DNA of 64,000 bases from Streptomyces sp. TG1A-60. Lineage in GTDB: Bacteria > Actinomycetota > Actinomycetes > Streptomycetales > Streptomycetaceae. Made by a program: the position numbers and the translations under genes. The stretch is taken from assembly GCF_037201975.1 (NCBI RefSeq), contig NZ_CP147520.1, forward strand, positions 1,736,001 through 1,800,000, in the 5' to 3' direction. The notes under the pieces are model-generated. The model made no database searches, was not told where the DNA came from, and was given only the letters and a program-made list of their open reading frames with translations. Positions 1-8,129 of this stretch are shown piece by piece (position 1 is the first letter of the stretch; the number at the start of each line of letters is the position of its first letter).

Positions 1-66
1 GCGGCCTCCGCCGCCAACCGAGAAGTTCTGGAGGCGGTGCTTGATGGCCTACGCGCACGGCTCTGA
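1..66 (+). CDS. cvnC: CvnC (DUF742) protein, C-terminal end only
   Basis: An open frame enters the window at base 1 and stops with TGA at 64-66. It ends in REVLEAVLDGLRARL, which fits the C-terminus of conservon DUF742 proteins (CvnC), where a helix with a V-L-x-G-L-R pattern closes the winged-helix-like fold. The reading frame overlaps the start of the following cvnD gene by 23 bases, as is usual in cvnABCD operons. Only 21 residues are visible, so the call rests on position before cvnD and the short tail match. Confidence 0.6.
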   Translation, partial: AASAANREVLEAVLDGLRARL

Positions 67-646
67 CCCTTTCCCGACCGCCCTGAAGATCCTCGTAGCG
101 GGAGGGTTCGGGGTGGGCAAGACGACCTTCGTGGGGGCGGTCAGCGAGATCGCGCCACTGAGCACCGAGGAAGTCATCACCACGGCCAGTGTCCGTACCG
201 ACAGCCTCGACGGGGTGGAGGAGAAGTCCACCACCACCGTGGCCATGGACTTCGGCCGCATCACCCTCGACTCGGACCATGTCCTGTACCTGTTCGGCAC
301 ACCCGGACAGGAACGGTTCTGGTTCATGTGGGACGAACTGTCCGACGGGGCGCTGGGCGCGGTCGTACTCGCCGACACCCGTCGGCTCGACGCGTGCTTC
401 CCCGCGGTGGACTTCTTCGAGGTGCGCGGAATCCCGTTCGTCGTCGGGGTGAACGAGTTCGACGGGGCGTACCAGTACTCCACCGAAGAGGTCCGCGACG
501 CGATCGGTCTGAAGTCCAACGCGCCGATCGTGTTCTGCGACGCCCGGCACTGCAGCTCCGGTACGGGGGTGCTCGTCGAACTCGTGCAGCATCTGCTCGG
601 CATGACACCCGGTGTGGCGACGCACCAGCCACCCGTGCTCCGCTGA
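44..646 (+). CDS. cvnD: CvnD-type GTP-binding protein of a conservon
   Basis: A 200-residue small GTPase-like protein, the usual CvnD length. It shows a P-loop (GGFGVGKTTF, about residues 20-29), a switch II motif of the CvnD kind (GTPGQERFWFMW) and a guanine-specificity motif VNEFD in place of NKxD. In conservons CvnD is thought to work at the membrane with the sensor-like CvnA, the Roadblock protein CvnB and the DUF742 protein CvnC, like a prokaryotic G-protein-coupled complex. ATG at 44 is chosen because GGAGG (30-34) lies 9 bases upstream; a TTG at 41 is also possible. It overlaps the end of cvnC and is followed by a GAF protein, so the rest of the conservon lies outside the window. Confidence 0.9.
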   Translation: MAYAHGSDPFPTALKILVAGGFGVGKTTFVGAVSEIAPLSTEEVITTASVRTDSLDGVEEKSTTTVAMDFGRITLDSDHVLYLFGTPGQERFWFMWDELSDGALGAVVLADTRRLDACFPAVDFFEVRGIPFVVGVNEFDGAYQYSTEEVRDAIGLKSNAPIVFCDARHCSSGTGVLVELVQHLLGMTPGVATHQPPVLR

Positions 647-683
647 CCCCTACTCGACCCGGCCGACCCCGAACGGAGTTCGC

Positions 684-1268
684 ATGAACACCCCCTATTC
701 CTCCTATGAACCACCGCTCGACCGTCTGCTGCTGACCCCCGAGGACCCGGGCGGCCCGCAACGCGCCGCCCGGCTCGCACAGCTCGGGCTCGCGAACACC
801 CCCCGGGCCGAGTTCGACGCGTTCGCGCGGCGGCTGGCGCTGGAGCTCGACGCGCCGTACGCGATGGTCAACTTCGTCGACGACAGGCGTCAGTTCTTCG
901 CCGGGCTCTACACGCCCGACGCGGGGCCCGTGAACGTCGCCCAGGGGCACGCGAGCGAGACCTCGATGAGCCGGGAGATGCGCCTGGACCACGGCTTCTG
1001 CCCGCACACCGTCAAGCGGACCACGGCGCTGGTGCTCGACGACGTCTGTGACTACCCGCGGTTCGCGGGCAACCCGGTCGTGGACGAGATCGGCATCCGC
1101 TCGTACATGGGCGCGCCGTTGATCGACACGCTGGCGGGGATCAACCTCGGCACGATCTGCGTCGTCGACACCGACTCCCGGACGTGGGGACGTCAACGGC
1201 TGGAGATCATCAAGCACATGGCGCAGGAGATGTCCGACCAGATCCAGGTCATCGCCGGCGGCAACTGA
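684..1268 (+). CDS. GAF domain-containing protein in a conservon
   Basis: A 194-residue protein with one GAF domain over about residues 45-190 (motifs YAMVNFVDDRRQFFAG, then MGAPLID and LGTICVVD). GAF domains bind small ligands, haem or chromophores, or mediate protein contacts. ATG at 684 has CGGAG 6 bases upstream. It starts 37 bases after cvnD and runs in the same direction, so it is probably the last gene of the conservon; some Streptomyces conservons carry accessory genes such as P450s or GAF proteins in this position. The ligand cannot be told from the sequence. Confidence 0.8.
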   Translation: MNTPYSSYEPPLDRLLLTPEDPGGPQRAARLAQLGLANTPRAEFDAFARRLALELDAPYAMVNFVDDRRQFFAGLYTPDAGPVNVAQGHASETSMSREMRLDHGFCPHTVKRTTALVLDDVCDYPRFAGNPVVDEIGIRSYMGAPLIDTLAGINLGTICVVDTDSRTWGRQRLEIIKHMAQEMSDQIQVIAGGN

Positions 1269-1341
1269 GTCCGACCGGGTGCCCTTCGCCGGTCCGGTGG
1301 GTCGAGGGGAAGCGGGCGGCCGGGCACCCGGCTCACGAAAG

Positions 1342-1367
1342 CCGCGGACACGACGTCGTGTCCGCGG
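1342..1367. terminator. Perfect 26-base palindrome, bidirectional terminator
   Basis: Two 13-base arms (left arm CCGCGGACACGAC) meet without a loop between the convergent GAF gene and acyl-CoA dehydrogenase gene. Position and symmetry fit a terminator that serves both strands. Confidence 0.7.
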
Positions 1368-1412
1368 TTCCCTGCTTCACCGGCCCCGCCCGGCGGACGA
1401 GACCGGCGAGCC

Positions 1413-2648
1413 CTAGACCAGCTCGCCGACCGGGCTCAGCTCCGTCTCCCGCGACTCGAACCGCGGGCTACGGACCAGGTCGGCGAGACGTTCGGACCAC
1501 TGGCCCTTGTTCTCGCCGAGGGCGAACTCACCGAGTCTGAGGCCCTGGATCTCGGAGGTGCCGGCGGGTGCGTAGATGTGGAGGGCGTCGCGCAGATAGC
1601 GCTCCACCGGGCGGTCGGTGAACAGGCCGCAGGCCGCGTGCATCTTCATGGATGCCTGGGCCGACTCGATGGACGACTCGACGTTGAAGAGCTTGGCGGT
1701 CATGAGCTCCACGTCGCAGGGCCGGCCCTGGTCCAGCAGATGCGCCGCGAGGTAGGCGCTCTGCCGTGCGAGGGTGAGGCGCTGCAGCATCCGCCCCAGC
1801 TCGATCTTGACGTTGGGCAGGTGCCCCAACGACTTTCCGTAGCGCTGCACTTCGCCGCAGTACCGGGCGGTCTCCTCGAACACCGCCTGGTGGATGCCCA
1901 GGGACACCGCCGTCAGGTTGGGGCGGCCGTAGAGCACCGAGGAGGAGTAGGCGACGGCCAGGCCCTCGCCCTCCTCGCCGAGCCGGTTGGCGGCCGGCAC
2001 CCGGCAGTCGTCGAAGATGAGCTCCCCGAAGCTGAAGCCGTGCAGGCCCATGGAGGGCACCTGCTCGGCGAGGGAGAAGCCGGGACGGTCGGACTCGACG
2101 AGGAAGGCCGTCATGCCCTTGGAGCCCGGACCGGTGCGGACGACGACGCCGTGCACGTCTCCCACATGGCTGTTGCCGACGAAGACCTTGCGGCCGTTGA
2201 GGATGTAGTCGTCGCCGTCCCGCACGGCGCTGCTCTCCATGCCGGCTACGTGGCCCCCCGACCCCGGCTCGGTGACCGCGATGGTCGGCAGCACCTGCCC
2301 CCCGGCGATCCTCGGCAGCCAGGTCCGTTTCTGGCTCTCGTCGCCGAAGTGGATGATCTTGGCGACGCCGAGCTGGGAGGCCTGGACCATCGCCCCCATC
2401 GCGCCGCTGACACGGGACAGTTCCTCGATGATGACCGTCTTGGCGAGATGCCCCGCGCCCATGCCGCCGTAGACCGGGTCGATCGTCGCGCCGATCCAGC
2501 CCTGCTCGGCGATCAGTCGGGAGAGACCTACCAGAGCGGTACGGGAGGCTTCCATCTCGGGTATCAGTGGCCTTACCACACGCTCGGCGAACTCGCGTAC
2601 ACGCTGCCGCAGATCCTCGTGATGTTGAGTTGTGAAGACGTGTTCCAC
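1413..2648 (-). CDS. Acyl-CoA dehydrogenase family protein, catalytic Glu not found
   Basis: A 411-residue flavoprotein of the acyl-CoA dehydrogenase family with N-terminal helical, middle beta (IAVTEPGSGGHVAG; LNGRKVFVGN) and C-terminal helical domains ending in GTSEIQ. GTG at 2648 is preferred over an in-frame GTG further upstream because GAAGG precedes it and residue 1 then matches the family N-terminus. The usual catalytic glutamate of the Y-E-G-T loop is replaced (YAPAGTSEIQ). The alternative glutamate position used by isovaleryl- and long-chain-type enzymes, before the conserved Arg of the G helix, is Gly (LYGRPNL). It may act on a carrier-bound or unusual substrate or use another base. 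It lies alone between two conservons. Confidence 0.85.
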   Translation of the reverse strand: MEHVFTTQHHEDLRQRVREFAERVVRPLIPEMEASRTALVGLSRLIAEQGWIGATIDPVYGGMGAGHLAKTVIIEELSRVSGAMGAMVQASQLGVAKIIHFGDESQKRTWLPRIAGGQVLPTIAVTEPGSGGHVAGMESSAVRDGDDYILNGRKVFVGNSHVGDVHGVVVRTGPGSKGMTAFLVESDRPGFSLAEQVPSMGLHGFSFGELIFDDCRVPAANRLGEEGEGLAVAYSSSVLYGRPNLTAVSLGIHQAVFEETARYCGEVQRYGKSLGHLPNVKIELGRMLQRLTLARQSAYLAAHLLDQGRPCDVELMTAKLFNVESSIESAQASMKMHAACGLFTDRPVERYLRDALHIYAPAGTSEIQGLRLGEFALGENKGQWSERLADLVRSPRFESRETELSPVGELV

Positions 2649-3381
2649 GCCAAGCCCTTCTCGCGTTTCCCCGCGCCCGGCAAGACGCGGTGGCTGTCCG
2701 TCAGGCTGTGGTTCCAAAGGGGGGACCTGGCCGACGTGCAACATGGTCTACAAATCAACCTCTCAGGCCAAGATCGTTTAGTAGGTTTGGCCGAAATATG
2801 GGCTGTTGAAGTATGAGCATGAATGTGAGACGAGAGTGCAACCGCGTCCACATTTTGATACTTTCCAAGCCGAACTTGCACAGTTGCCCTGACCTGGGCG
2901 CAGGCAACCACCAGCCTGACCACCAGGCACCCACGGCCCAGAACGTCTCTTCTCGACGCCGTGTGCCGCCAGATACCAAACTGACGCACCGTCCGCTCAT
3001 GTTTGAGTGGTTCGAGACAGATTTCAAGCCACGCCCAAACGTGCCGGACCTGGCCGGAGAACGACGATCCCCGCGCATAGCGGTATCGACAAGTCCCCTT
3101 TTGGCAAGCGCCCCGCAAGCACTCGCTCCGCAGCGCCGCCACGGCGATCCGCCGGACGGGCCCCGAGTCCGCGCACCCGCTTGCGCGACGCTCCTCAAGA
3201 GCCGCCGCCCGACGGTGAGTTGCGGCCCGACGGGTGCTGACGACGGGGGTCGGGGCCTGATAGCGTTCCGTCCCGGCCGCTGACATCCTCCGACGGCGTG
3301 TCACGTCGGAGCAGGGGGATGCCGAGCGACCCGCAGCACCCCCCATCGCCATCGGATGTTCGCTGTCGTACGAGGAATCAG
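2649..3381. other. Intergenic region without a convincing gene
   Basis: About 730 bases, with a relatively AT-rich stretch near 2750-3030. Short open frames occur on both strands, but none has family-like sequence, a clear ribosome site or steady codon bias. It holds the promoter of the acyl-CoA dehydrogenase at its left end and that of the cvnB-cvnD genes at its right end. Confidence 0.5.
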
Positions 3382-3435
3382 ATGCCAGGCACCCACGGCG
3401 CCCGCACGCGGGATACGACACGGTGGCCCCGATGA
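3382..3435 (+). CDS. Possible 17-residue leader ORF
   Basis: ATG at 3382 has GAGGAA at 3372-3377, and the frame (MPGTHGARTRDTTRWPR) ends in a TGA that overlaps the ATG of the next frame at 3432 as ATGA. Such coupling suggests translation of both. It may equally be a remnant of a longer gene; no function is assigned. Confidence 0.3.
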   Translation: MPGTHGARTRDTTRWPR

Positions 3436-3701
3436 GCGGTGAGACGTCCCGCTCCGAGGCCGGCTCCCAGCCTCCCCTCCCCCAGGGCCTGCCCCGGCGG
3501 CCCCGGGGCGCGCCGCCCGCGCCGGGGCCCCGCGCGGAACCGGCCCGGGTTCCCGTGGAGGACGACGACGCGGCGGACACGCTCTGCCCGGACGCCCTCG
3601 CCCGCGTCATGGTGGCGATCCGGCGGGGCTCGACGCGCGCCCGGCTCACCGGACCGGACGACACCGGCGGCCGGCGGACACCACACCCCGGCCCCGGCTG
3701 A
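3432..3701 (+). CDS. Hypothetical Pro/Arg-rich protein before cvnB
   Basis: An 89-residue frame starting at an ATG that overlaps the stop of the preceding tiny ORF. It is rich in Pro, Arg and Gly, with an acidic patch (EDDDAAD) followed by a short helical stretch (DALARVMVAIRRG). It has no domain I recognise. It ends 73 bases before the Roadblock gene and occupies the place where a cvnA sensor gene would be expected, so a degraded remnant is possible. High GC makes long open frames common here, so it may not be a gene. Confidence 0.35.
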   Translation: MSGETSRSEAGSQPPLPQGLPRRPRGAPPAPGPRAEPARVPVEDDDAADTLCPDALARVMVAIRRGSTRARLTGPDDTGGRRTPHPGPG

Positions 3702-3774
3702 CGGGCGCGTCCCCCGGCGCCCGACCACCCGGCGCCGCCCCTGGTGCCGACCGACCGTGAGGAACACGCAGGAC

Positions 3775-4203
3775 ATGACAGAGCAGGTACGACCCGGTCC
3801 CCGGCTGGACTGGCTGCTGGACGGACTCGTGGAACGGATACCCGAGATCCGCTGTGCCATCGTGCTGTCCGGGGACGGCCTCCTCGTCGGCAAGTCGAAG
3901 GACATCCGCTTCGACGACGCGGAGCACCTGTCCGCGGTCGGCTCGGGAATGCACAGCCTGGCCAGGGGCGTGGCCCGGCACTTCCACGGCGGCGAGGTCC
4001 AGCAGACGGTCATCCAGATGGAGCGGGCGTTCCTCTTCGTCACCGCCGCCGGCCGGGGCGCGCGGCTGGCCGCGATCGCCGCGGAGGAGGTGGACGTCGG
4101 GATAATGGCGTTCGAGATGGGCACGCTGGTCAAACAGGTCGGCAAGTACCTGAGCGCGGCGCCCCGTACGGAAACCCCGTCCGGTTACGTGCAGGACGCG
4201 TGA
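3775..4203 (+). CDS. cvnB: CvnB, Roadblock/LC7 domain protein
   Basis: A 142-residue Roadblock/LC7 protein, the normal CvnB size (LDWLLDGLVERIPEIRCAIV, then LLVGKSKDI and LSAVGSGMHSLARG). Roadblock proteins of conservons are MglB-like partners of the CvnD GTPase. ATG at 3775 follows a purine-rich stretch (GAGGAACACGCAGG). The next gene is cvnD 44 bases downstream. Unusually, no cvnA sensor precedes it and no DUF742 cvnC lies between it and cvnD, so this is a reduced conservon. Confidence 0.9.
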   Translation: MTEQVRPGPRLDWLLDGLVERIPEIRCAIVLSGDGLLVGKSKDIRFDDAEHLSAVGSGMHSLARGVARHFHGGEVQQTVIQMERAFLFVTAAGRGARLAAIAAEEVDVGIMAFEMGTLVKQVGKYLSAAPRTETPSGYVQDA

Positions 4204-4247
4204 GCCTCGCCGACGGCCGGGCCCGGAACTCGTCGAAAGGGTGATGG

Positions 4248-4850
4248 ATGGTGTCCGTCAGCTCCGGACCGGTCGTACCCACCGCTCTGAAGATCCTCAT
4301 CGCGGGTGGCTTCGGCGTCGGCAAGACCACCTTGGTGGGCTCGGTGAGCGAGGTGACCCCGCTGGCGACCGAGGAGCACCTCACCGCGGCGGGCCGGGGT
4401 GTGGACGACCTCAGGGGGGTCGGGAAGAAGGTCGCGACCACCGTCGCCCTGGACTTCGGCCGCATCACCATCTCGCCCGAGCTGGTGCTCTATCTCTTCG
4501 GTACGCCGGGCCAGGACCGCTTCTGGTTCATGTGGGACGACCTCTCCAGCGGCGCCCTCGGGGCCGTGGTCCTCGCCGACACCCGGCGGCTGGAGAGCTC
4601 CTTCGCCGCGGTGGACTTCTTCGAGTCCCGCGGTATCCCGTTCGCGGTCGGCGTCAACTGCTTCGACGGCCGCCGTGAGGTCGACGCCGAGCAGGTGCGC
4701 CAGGCGCTCGCCCTGGCGCCCACCGTGCCGGTCGTTCTCTGCGACGTACGCGAACGTCAGTCCAGCAAGGAGGTCCTGCTGGCGGTGCTCGGTGCGGCCC
4801 GCCGGAGGATGGAGGCCCGGCTGGTGGCCGCGGGCCTCCGGCCGGGCTGA
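4248..4850 (+). CDS. cvnD: CvnD-type GTP-binding protein (second copy)
   Basis: A 200-residue GTPase-like protein closely similar to the CvnD at 44-646: P-loop GGFGVGKTTL, switch II GTPGQDRFWFMW, and VNCFDG in the NKxD position. ATG at 4248 has GAAAGGG (4235-4241) 6 bases upstream. It pairs with the CvnB immediately upstream. Having the two CvnD genes 3.6 kb apart suggests duplication with loss of cvnA and cvnC from this copy. It ends at a convergent junction closed by a stem-loop at 4919-4945. Confidence 0.9.
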   Translation: MVSVSSGPVVPTALKILIAGGFGVGKTTLVGSVSEVTPLATEEHLTAAGRGVDDLRGVGKKVATTVALDFGRITISPELVLYLFGTPGQDRFWFMWDDLSSGALGAVVLADTRRLESSFAAVDFFESRGIPFAVGVNCFDGRREVDAEQVRQALALAPTVPVVLCDVRERQSSKEVLLAVLGAARRRMEARLVAAGLRPG

Positions 4851-4918
4851 GCGTCAGGGCCGCGATGAGGCTGACCCGGCGGGGAGTTCGGCACGGCCGG
4901 TGAAGTCGGGACGGGTCC

Positions 4919-4945
4919 GGCCCGGTCGCGATCCGTGCGACCGGG
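4919..4945. terminator. Stem-loop between convergent genes
   Basis: CCCGGTCGC (4921-4929) pairs with GCGACCGGG (4937-4945) around a 7-base loop; two flanking G/C pairs extend the stem if one base is bulged. It separates cvnD (+) from the HATPase gene (-). Confidence 0.6.
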
Positions 4946-4947
4946 GC

Positions 4948-5511
4948 CTACGTCCAGGACGGGTCGGTCAGGTCGGGTGCGGGGGCGGGCCGGTGGCCCG
5001 GTGGGGCCGTCGGAGGGGCGGGTTCGGCGGATTCCCGGCCCTCCGACGGCAGTTCTGCCCAGACGACGCGACCGGACCGTTGTGGGGTGTCCCGGACCCC
5101 CCAGCCGCTGCTGAGCAGGCCGACCAGCATGAGCCCTCGCCCGTTCTGGTCGTCGGGGCCCGGACGACGCCGGGCGGGCTGCGCGTGGCCGCTGTTCTGG
5201 TCCTCGACCTCGATCCGGAGCCGACCGCCGGTGATGTGCAGCCGGCACACGATCCACTCGCTGTCCGTGTGCGTGAGCGCGTTGGTGACGAGCTCGGACG
5301 TGATCAGCAGGACGTCCTCGCGGGTCCCCGCGGGCACCCGCCACTCGTCGAGCAGTTCGCGCATGGTCCGGCGCGCCTCGCCCGCCGAGGCGGGCATCGC
5401 CGGAAGCCCGAACACCCCCGCTCTGTGGGGTTCGTAGGCCTCTGCTCCAAGGGGTGGGTACATGACCGGGGCCAACCTGTCCGTGGACCGGGGGAGGGTG
5501 GGCGAAGCCAT
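4948..5511 (-). CDS. HATPase_c anti-sigma-factor-like ATP-binding protein
   Basis: A 187-residue protein with a GHKL/HATPase fold: N box ELVTNALTH (Asn for Mg-ATP), G1-like VEDQNSG, and G2 GRGLMLV. This matches the stand-alone RsbW/SpoIIAB-like ATPases that are numerous in Streptomyces. The C-terminus is a Pro-rich tail of about 35 residues. ATG at 5511 is used because GAAAGG lies 9 bases before it; an ATG ten codons earlier lacks such a site. It is divergent from an XRE/DUF397 pair, a common grouping in Streptomyces development loci (abaA-like). No sigma factor or anti-anti-sigma factor lies beside it. Confidence 0.85.
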   Translation of the reverse strand: MASPTLPRSTDRLAPVMYPPLGAEAYEPHRAGVFGLPAMPASAGEARRTMRELLDEWRVPAGTREDVLLITSELVTNALTHTDSEWIVCRLHITGGRLRIEVEDQNSGHAQPARRRPGPDDQNGRGLMLVGLLSSGWGVRDTPQRSGRVVWAELPSEGRESAEPAPPTAPPGHRPAPAPDLTDPSWT

Positions 5512-5893
5512 CGCCGTATGCCTTTCGTGGGCTATTCGCACCGGAGAGGTGCCGGTGCCAGGACCGCCTCGCCATCTCCGCGAGTCTGCCGCGACTTACG
5601 CAGAGCGGCGCTGAGTTGCGGCCACATCTCCCCCAACCTGGCCGCGCGACACCGGCGTTCGCCGAAGCCGTGACGGTACGTCCACTGTGGCATCCGCGAA
5701 CAACACCTCGCAACCAGCAAGTTGAAATTTGCATTTTGTGGGTCGCATGCCGCCCCCGTTCGAGCCAAGATCGTGTCAGACTGCGCTCTCGAAGCGACTC
5801 GCACAACAACACGCATCCATCGAGGGAAAGCGCGCAATACCCGACAAGGCAGTTGACAGGACCTCTGTGCTCGGTGTGAGGGGAGGGGTGGGC
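5512..5893. promoter_or_regulatory. Divergent intergenic region, HATPase versus XRE
   Basis: This 382-base gap carries the promoters of both divergent genes. It includes an unusually AT-rich segment around 5718-5742 (GTTGAAATTTGCATTTTG), the likeliest place for promoter or operator elements. I see no clear -35/-10 pair with good spacing and no gene. Confidence 0.4.
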
Positions 5894-6769
5894 GTGACCG
5901 CGGAGACCGACTGGGGTGGAGCCCCCTCCGTGCTGCGCATGATCCTCGGCAGACAGCTGGAGGAGCTGCGCACCCGTGCCGGGCTGACCTTCGAGCAGGC
6001 GGGCGAGGCGATCGGGGTGAGCCACTCCACGATCCGCCGCATGGAGGCCGCCAAGGTCGCCCGGCTCCGCCTCGCGGACGTCGAGAAACTGCTCCAGGTC
6101 TACGGCGTCCGGGACCAGCAGGAGATCGAGACCTTCCTGAAGTCGGTCCGCGAGGCCAACAAGCGTGGCTGGTGGCACACCTACCGCGACGTGCTGCCCG
6201 ACTGGTTCGCCGCCTATCTCAGTCTGGAGCAGGCGGCGCTGCAGATCCGCGCGTACGAGGCACAGTTCGTGCACGGCCTGCTCCAGACGGAGGAGTACGC
6301 GCGCGCCCTGCTCGGCGCGGGCAATCCGCACGCGGCGACCGAGGCCACCGAGCGGCGGGTGGCGCTGCGGATGCGGCGTCAGGAACTCCTCACCCGTGAG
6401 CAACCGCCGCGGCTGTGGGTGGTGATGGACGAGACGGTGCTCAGATGGCCGGTCGGCGGGCCGGACGTGATGCGCGCGCAGATCGACCATCTGATCGAGC
6501 TGAACCGGCTGCCGCATGTGACGGTCCAGCTCATGCCGTTCCGCACCGGCCCGCATCCGGCGATGCGGGCCGGTGCGTTCCACCTCTTCCGGTTCAGGGC
6601 ACCCGAGTTGCCGGACATCGTCTACCTCAGCGGTCTGGTGGGCGCCGTGTATCTCGACAAGGGGGACGACGTCGTCGTCTACCGCGAGGCCCTGGACCGG
6701 CTGGGCGCGCAGTCGGCGCCCGCCCGCAAGACCGAGGTCCTCCTCGGTGCGATACGCAAGGAGCTGTGA
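5894..6769 (+). CDS. XRE-family regulator with DUF5753 domain
   Basis: A 291-residue regulator. The N-terminal helix-turn-helix covers about residues 15-75 (LRTRAGLTFEQAGEAIGVSH, then STIRRMEAAK), followed by the DUF5753 region with ALQIRAYEAQFVHGLLQTEEYARALL and a C-terminal ligand-binding-like domain. This architecture is very common in Streptomyces and is normally followed by a DUF397 gene, as here. GTG at 5894 is selected because GGAGG (5882-5886) is 7 bases upstream; other in-frame GTGs at 5876 and 5888 lack spacing. Confidence 0.9.
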   Translation: MTAETDWGGAPSVLRMILGRQLEELRTRAGLTFEQAGEAIGVSHSTIRRMEAAKVARLRLADVEKLLQVYGVRDQQEIETFLKSVREANKRGWWHTYRDVLPDWFAAYLSLEQAALQIRAYEAQFVHGLLQTEEYARALLGAGNPHAATEATERRVALRMRRQELLTREQPPRLWVVMDETVLRWPVGGPDVMRAQIDHLIELNRLPHVTVQLMPFRTGPHPAMRAGAFHLFRFRAPELPDIVYLSGLVGAVYLDKGDDVVVYREALDRLGAQSAPARKTEVLLGAIRKEL

Positions 6770-6770
6770 C

Positions 6771-7007
6771 GTGCACCACCTCATACGCAACGGCATGAAG
6801 GCCCGTGACCTCGGCACCCAGGACTGGCACCGGCCGTGGAGCGACGACGCGGGCGGTGCCTGCGTGGAGGTGAAGAGGCTCGCCGACGGCCGCGTCGCCG
6901 TGCGCCAGTCGACCGATCCCGACGGCCCGGCACTGCTCTTCACCCCCCGGGAGATGACCAGTTTCCTGGACGGCGTGAAGGCGGGCGAGGCCGACTTCCT
7001 GCTCTGA
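6771..7007 (+). CDS. DUF397 domain protein
   Basis: A 78-residue DUF397 protein. The typical features are W in the N-terminal part (DLGTQDWHRPWSD), a central CVEVKRLADGRVAVRQSTDP and a C-terminal helix FTPREMTSFLDGVKAGE. These small proteins are encoded next to XRE/DUF5753 regulators and are thought to act with them; the mechanism is not settled. GTG at 6771 starts one base after the regulator's stop, and AAGGAG (6758-6763) within the end of the regulator gene serves as its ribosome site, so translation is coupled. Confidence 0.9.
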   Translation: MHHLIRNGMKARDLGTQDWHRPWSDDAGGACVEVKRLADGRVAVRQSTDPDGPALLFTPREMTSFLDGVKAGEADFLL

Positions 7008-7144
7008 ACAGGAACAGGCTGAACTCCCTTGCTTCCACGCCTCATTGACGCACAACCTGTTCGAATCCCGGGTGCCCGATCGGTGAACCGGGAGCTCTGC
7101 CCGACCGTGCACCTGGACGACACGACTTGATGGGAGGGGCGGCG

Positions 7145-7960
7145 TTGCCCGACAACGGATGGCCGGCCGACCGGATCGACACCGAGCACGCGCATTCCGC
7201 GCGTATCTACGACTACATCCTCGGTGGCAAGGACTACTACCCGGCCGACAAGGAGGCCGGGGACGCGATGGCGCACGAGTGGCCGGCCCTGCCGGTCCAC
7301 ATGCGCGCCAACCGCGACTGGATGAACCGCGCGGTGCGCTGGCTCGCCGAGAAGGCCGGCATGCGCCAGTTCCTCGACATCGGAACCGGTATCCCCACCT
7401 CACCCAACCTCCACGAGATCGCCCAGTCGGTGGCCCCCGAGTCCCGGGTCGTCTACGTGGACAACGACCCGATCGTCCTCACCCTGTCCCAGGGACTACT
7501 GGCCAGCACCCCCGAGGGCCGGACCGCGTACATCGAGGCCGACTTCCAGGACCCGGAGACCGTCCTCGGCTCCCCCGAGTTCCTGGAGACCCTCGATCTG
7601 AGCAAGCCGGTCGCGCTCACCGTGATCGCGATCGTGCACTTCGTCCTCGACGAGGACGACGCGGTCGGAATCGTCCGTCGTCTCCTCGAACCACTCCCCT
7701 CCGGCAGCTACCTGGCGATGACCATCGGCACCGCCGAGTTCGCCCCTGAGGAAGTGGGCCGCGTCGCCCGCGAGTACGCGGCGCGTGACATGCCGATGCG
7801 GCTGCGCACCGTCGACGAGGCCCACGAGTTCTTCGACGGTCTCGAACTCGTCGAGCCCGGCATCGTCCAGGTCCACAAGTGGAACCCGGACGGCACGGGC
7901 GAGCAGAACATCCGCGACGAGGACATCGCGATGTACGGGGCGATCGCCCGGAAGCCCTGA
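7145..7960 (+). CDS. DUF574 family SAM-dependent methyltransferase
   Basis: A 271-residue protein of the Methyltransf_19/DUF574 family. It shows the signature HSARIYDYILGGKDYYPAD near the N-terminus, the SAM motif FLDIGTGIPTSPN at about residue 80, and VVYVDNDPIV for the ribose-binding acidic loop. Many paralogues exist in each Streptomyces genome; substrates are unknown. TTG at 7145 is preferred since GGGAGGGG (7133-7140) sits just upstream. An ATG at 7130 would add five residues but has no ribosome site. It stands alone, 137 bases after DUF397, and ends at a dispersed repeat. Confidence 0.88.
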   Translation: MPDNGWPADRIDTEHAHSARIYDYILGGKDYYPADKEAGDAMAHEWPALPVHMRANRDWMNRAVRWLAEKAGMRQFLDIGTGIPTSPNLHEIAQSVAPESRVVYVDNDPIVLTLSQGLLASTPEGRTAYIEADFQDPETVLGSPEFLETLDLSKPVALTVIAIVHFVLDEDDAVGIVRRLLEPLPSGSYLAMTIGTAEFAPEEVGRVAREYAARDMPMRLRTVDEAHEFFDGLELVEPGIVQVHKWNPDGTGEQNIRDEDIAMYGAIARKP

Positions 7961-8025
7961 CGGGAGCGGCTTGCCTCCCGGCCCGGCGTCTTGCGACCGC
8001 TCGGTGCCGGGTCACAGGGGGCGTT

Positions 8026-8126
8026 GGGGGCGCGGGGACCCGCGCGACCAGCCACGACACCGCCGCAGACGCCCGACGTCGATGCCCGGCGCCCGGCGCC
8101 CGGTCACAGCACCCCCAGCGGCGAAC
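8026..8126. repeat. Dispersed intergenic repeat, copy 1
   Basis: About 100 bases between two convergent genes contain GGGGGCGCGGGGACCCGCGC, GACCAGCCAC, GCAG and, at the end, CACAGCACCCCCAGCGGCGA. The same blocks in the same order occur at 41141-41212, also between convergent genes. The GGGGCGCGGGG / CGCGC part can fold back. Sequences of this kind are scattered through Streptomyces intergenic DNA and may terminate transcription. Confidence 0.65.
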
Positions 8127-8129
8127 GGA

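Noticed and set aside
1578..2816. 412-codon plus-strand frame opposite the acyl-CoA dehydrogenase
   Set aside because: Shadow of a clear minus-strand gene; no domain or ribosome site.
2813..3283. Plus- and minus-strand frames in the 2.7-3.3 kb gap
   Set aside because: Both strands are open over similar spans with no steady codon bias; treated as intergenic.
7055..7080. T-loop-like sequence TTCGAATCCCGGG suggesting a tRNA gene or attachment site
   Set aside because: The flanks do not pair into a T stem and no anticodon arm, acceptor stem or CCA end is present upstream, so no tRNA is supported. No integrase lies nearby.
4757..7300. 847-codon minus-strand frame across the HATPase and XRE genes
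   Set aside because: It overlaps the well-supported XRE, DUF397 and cvnD genes on the other strand; the sequence is Arg/Pro/Gly-rich without domains.
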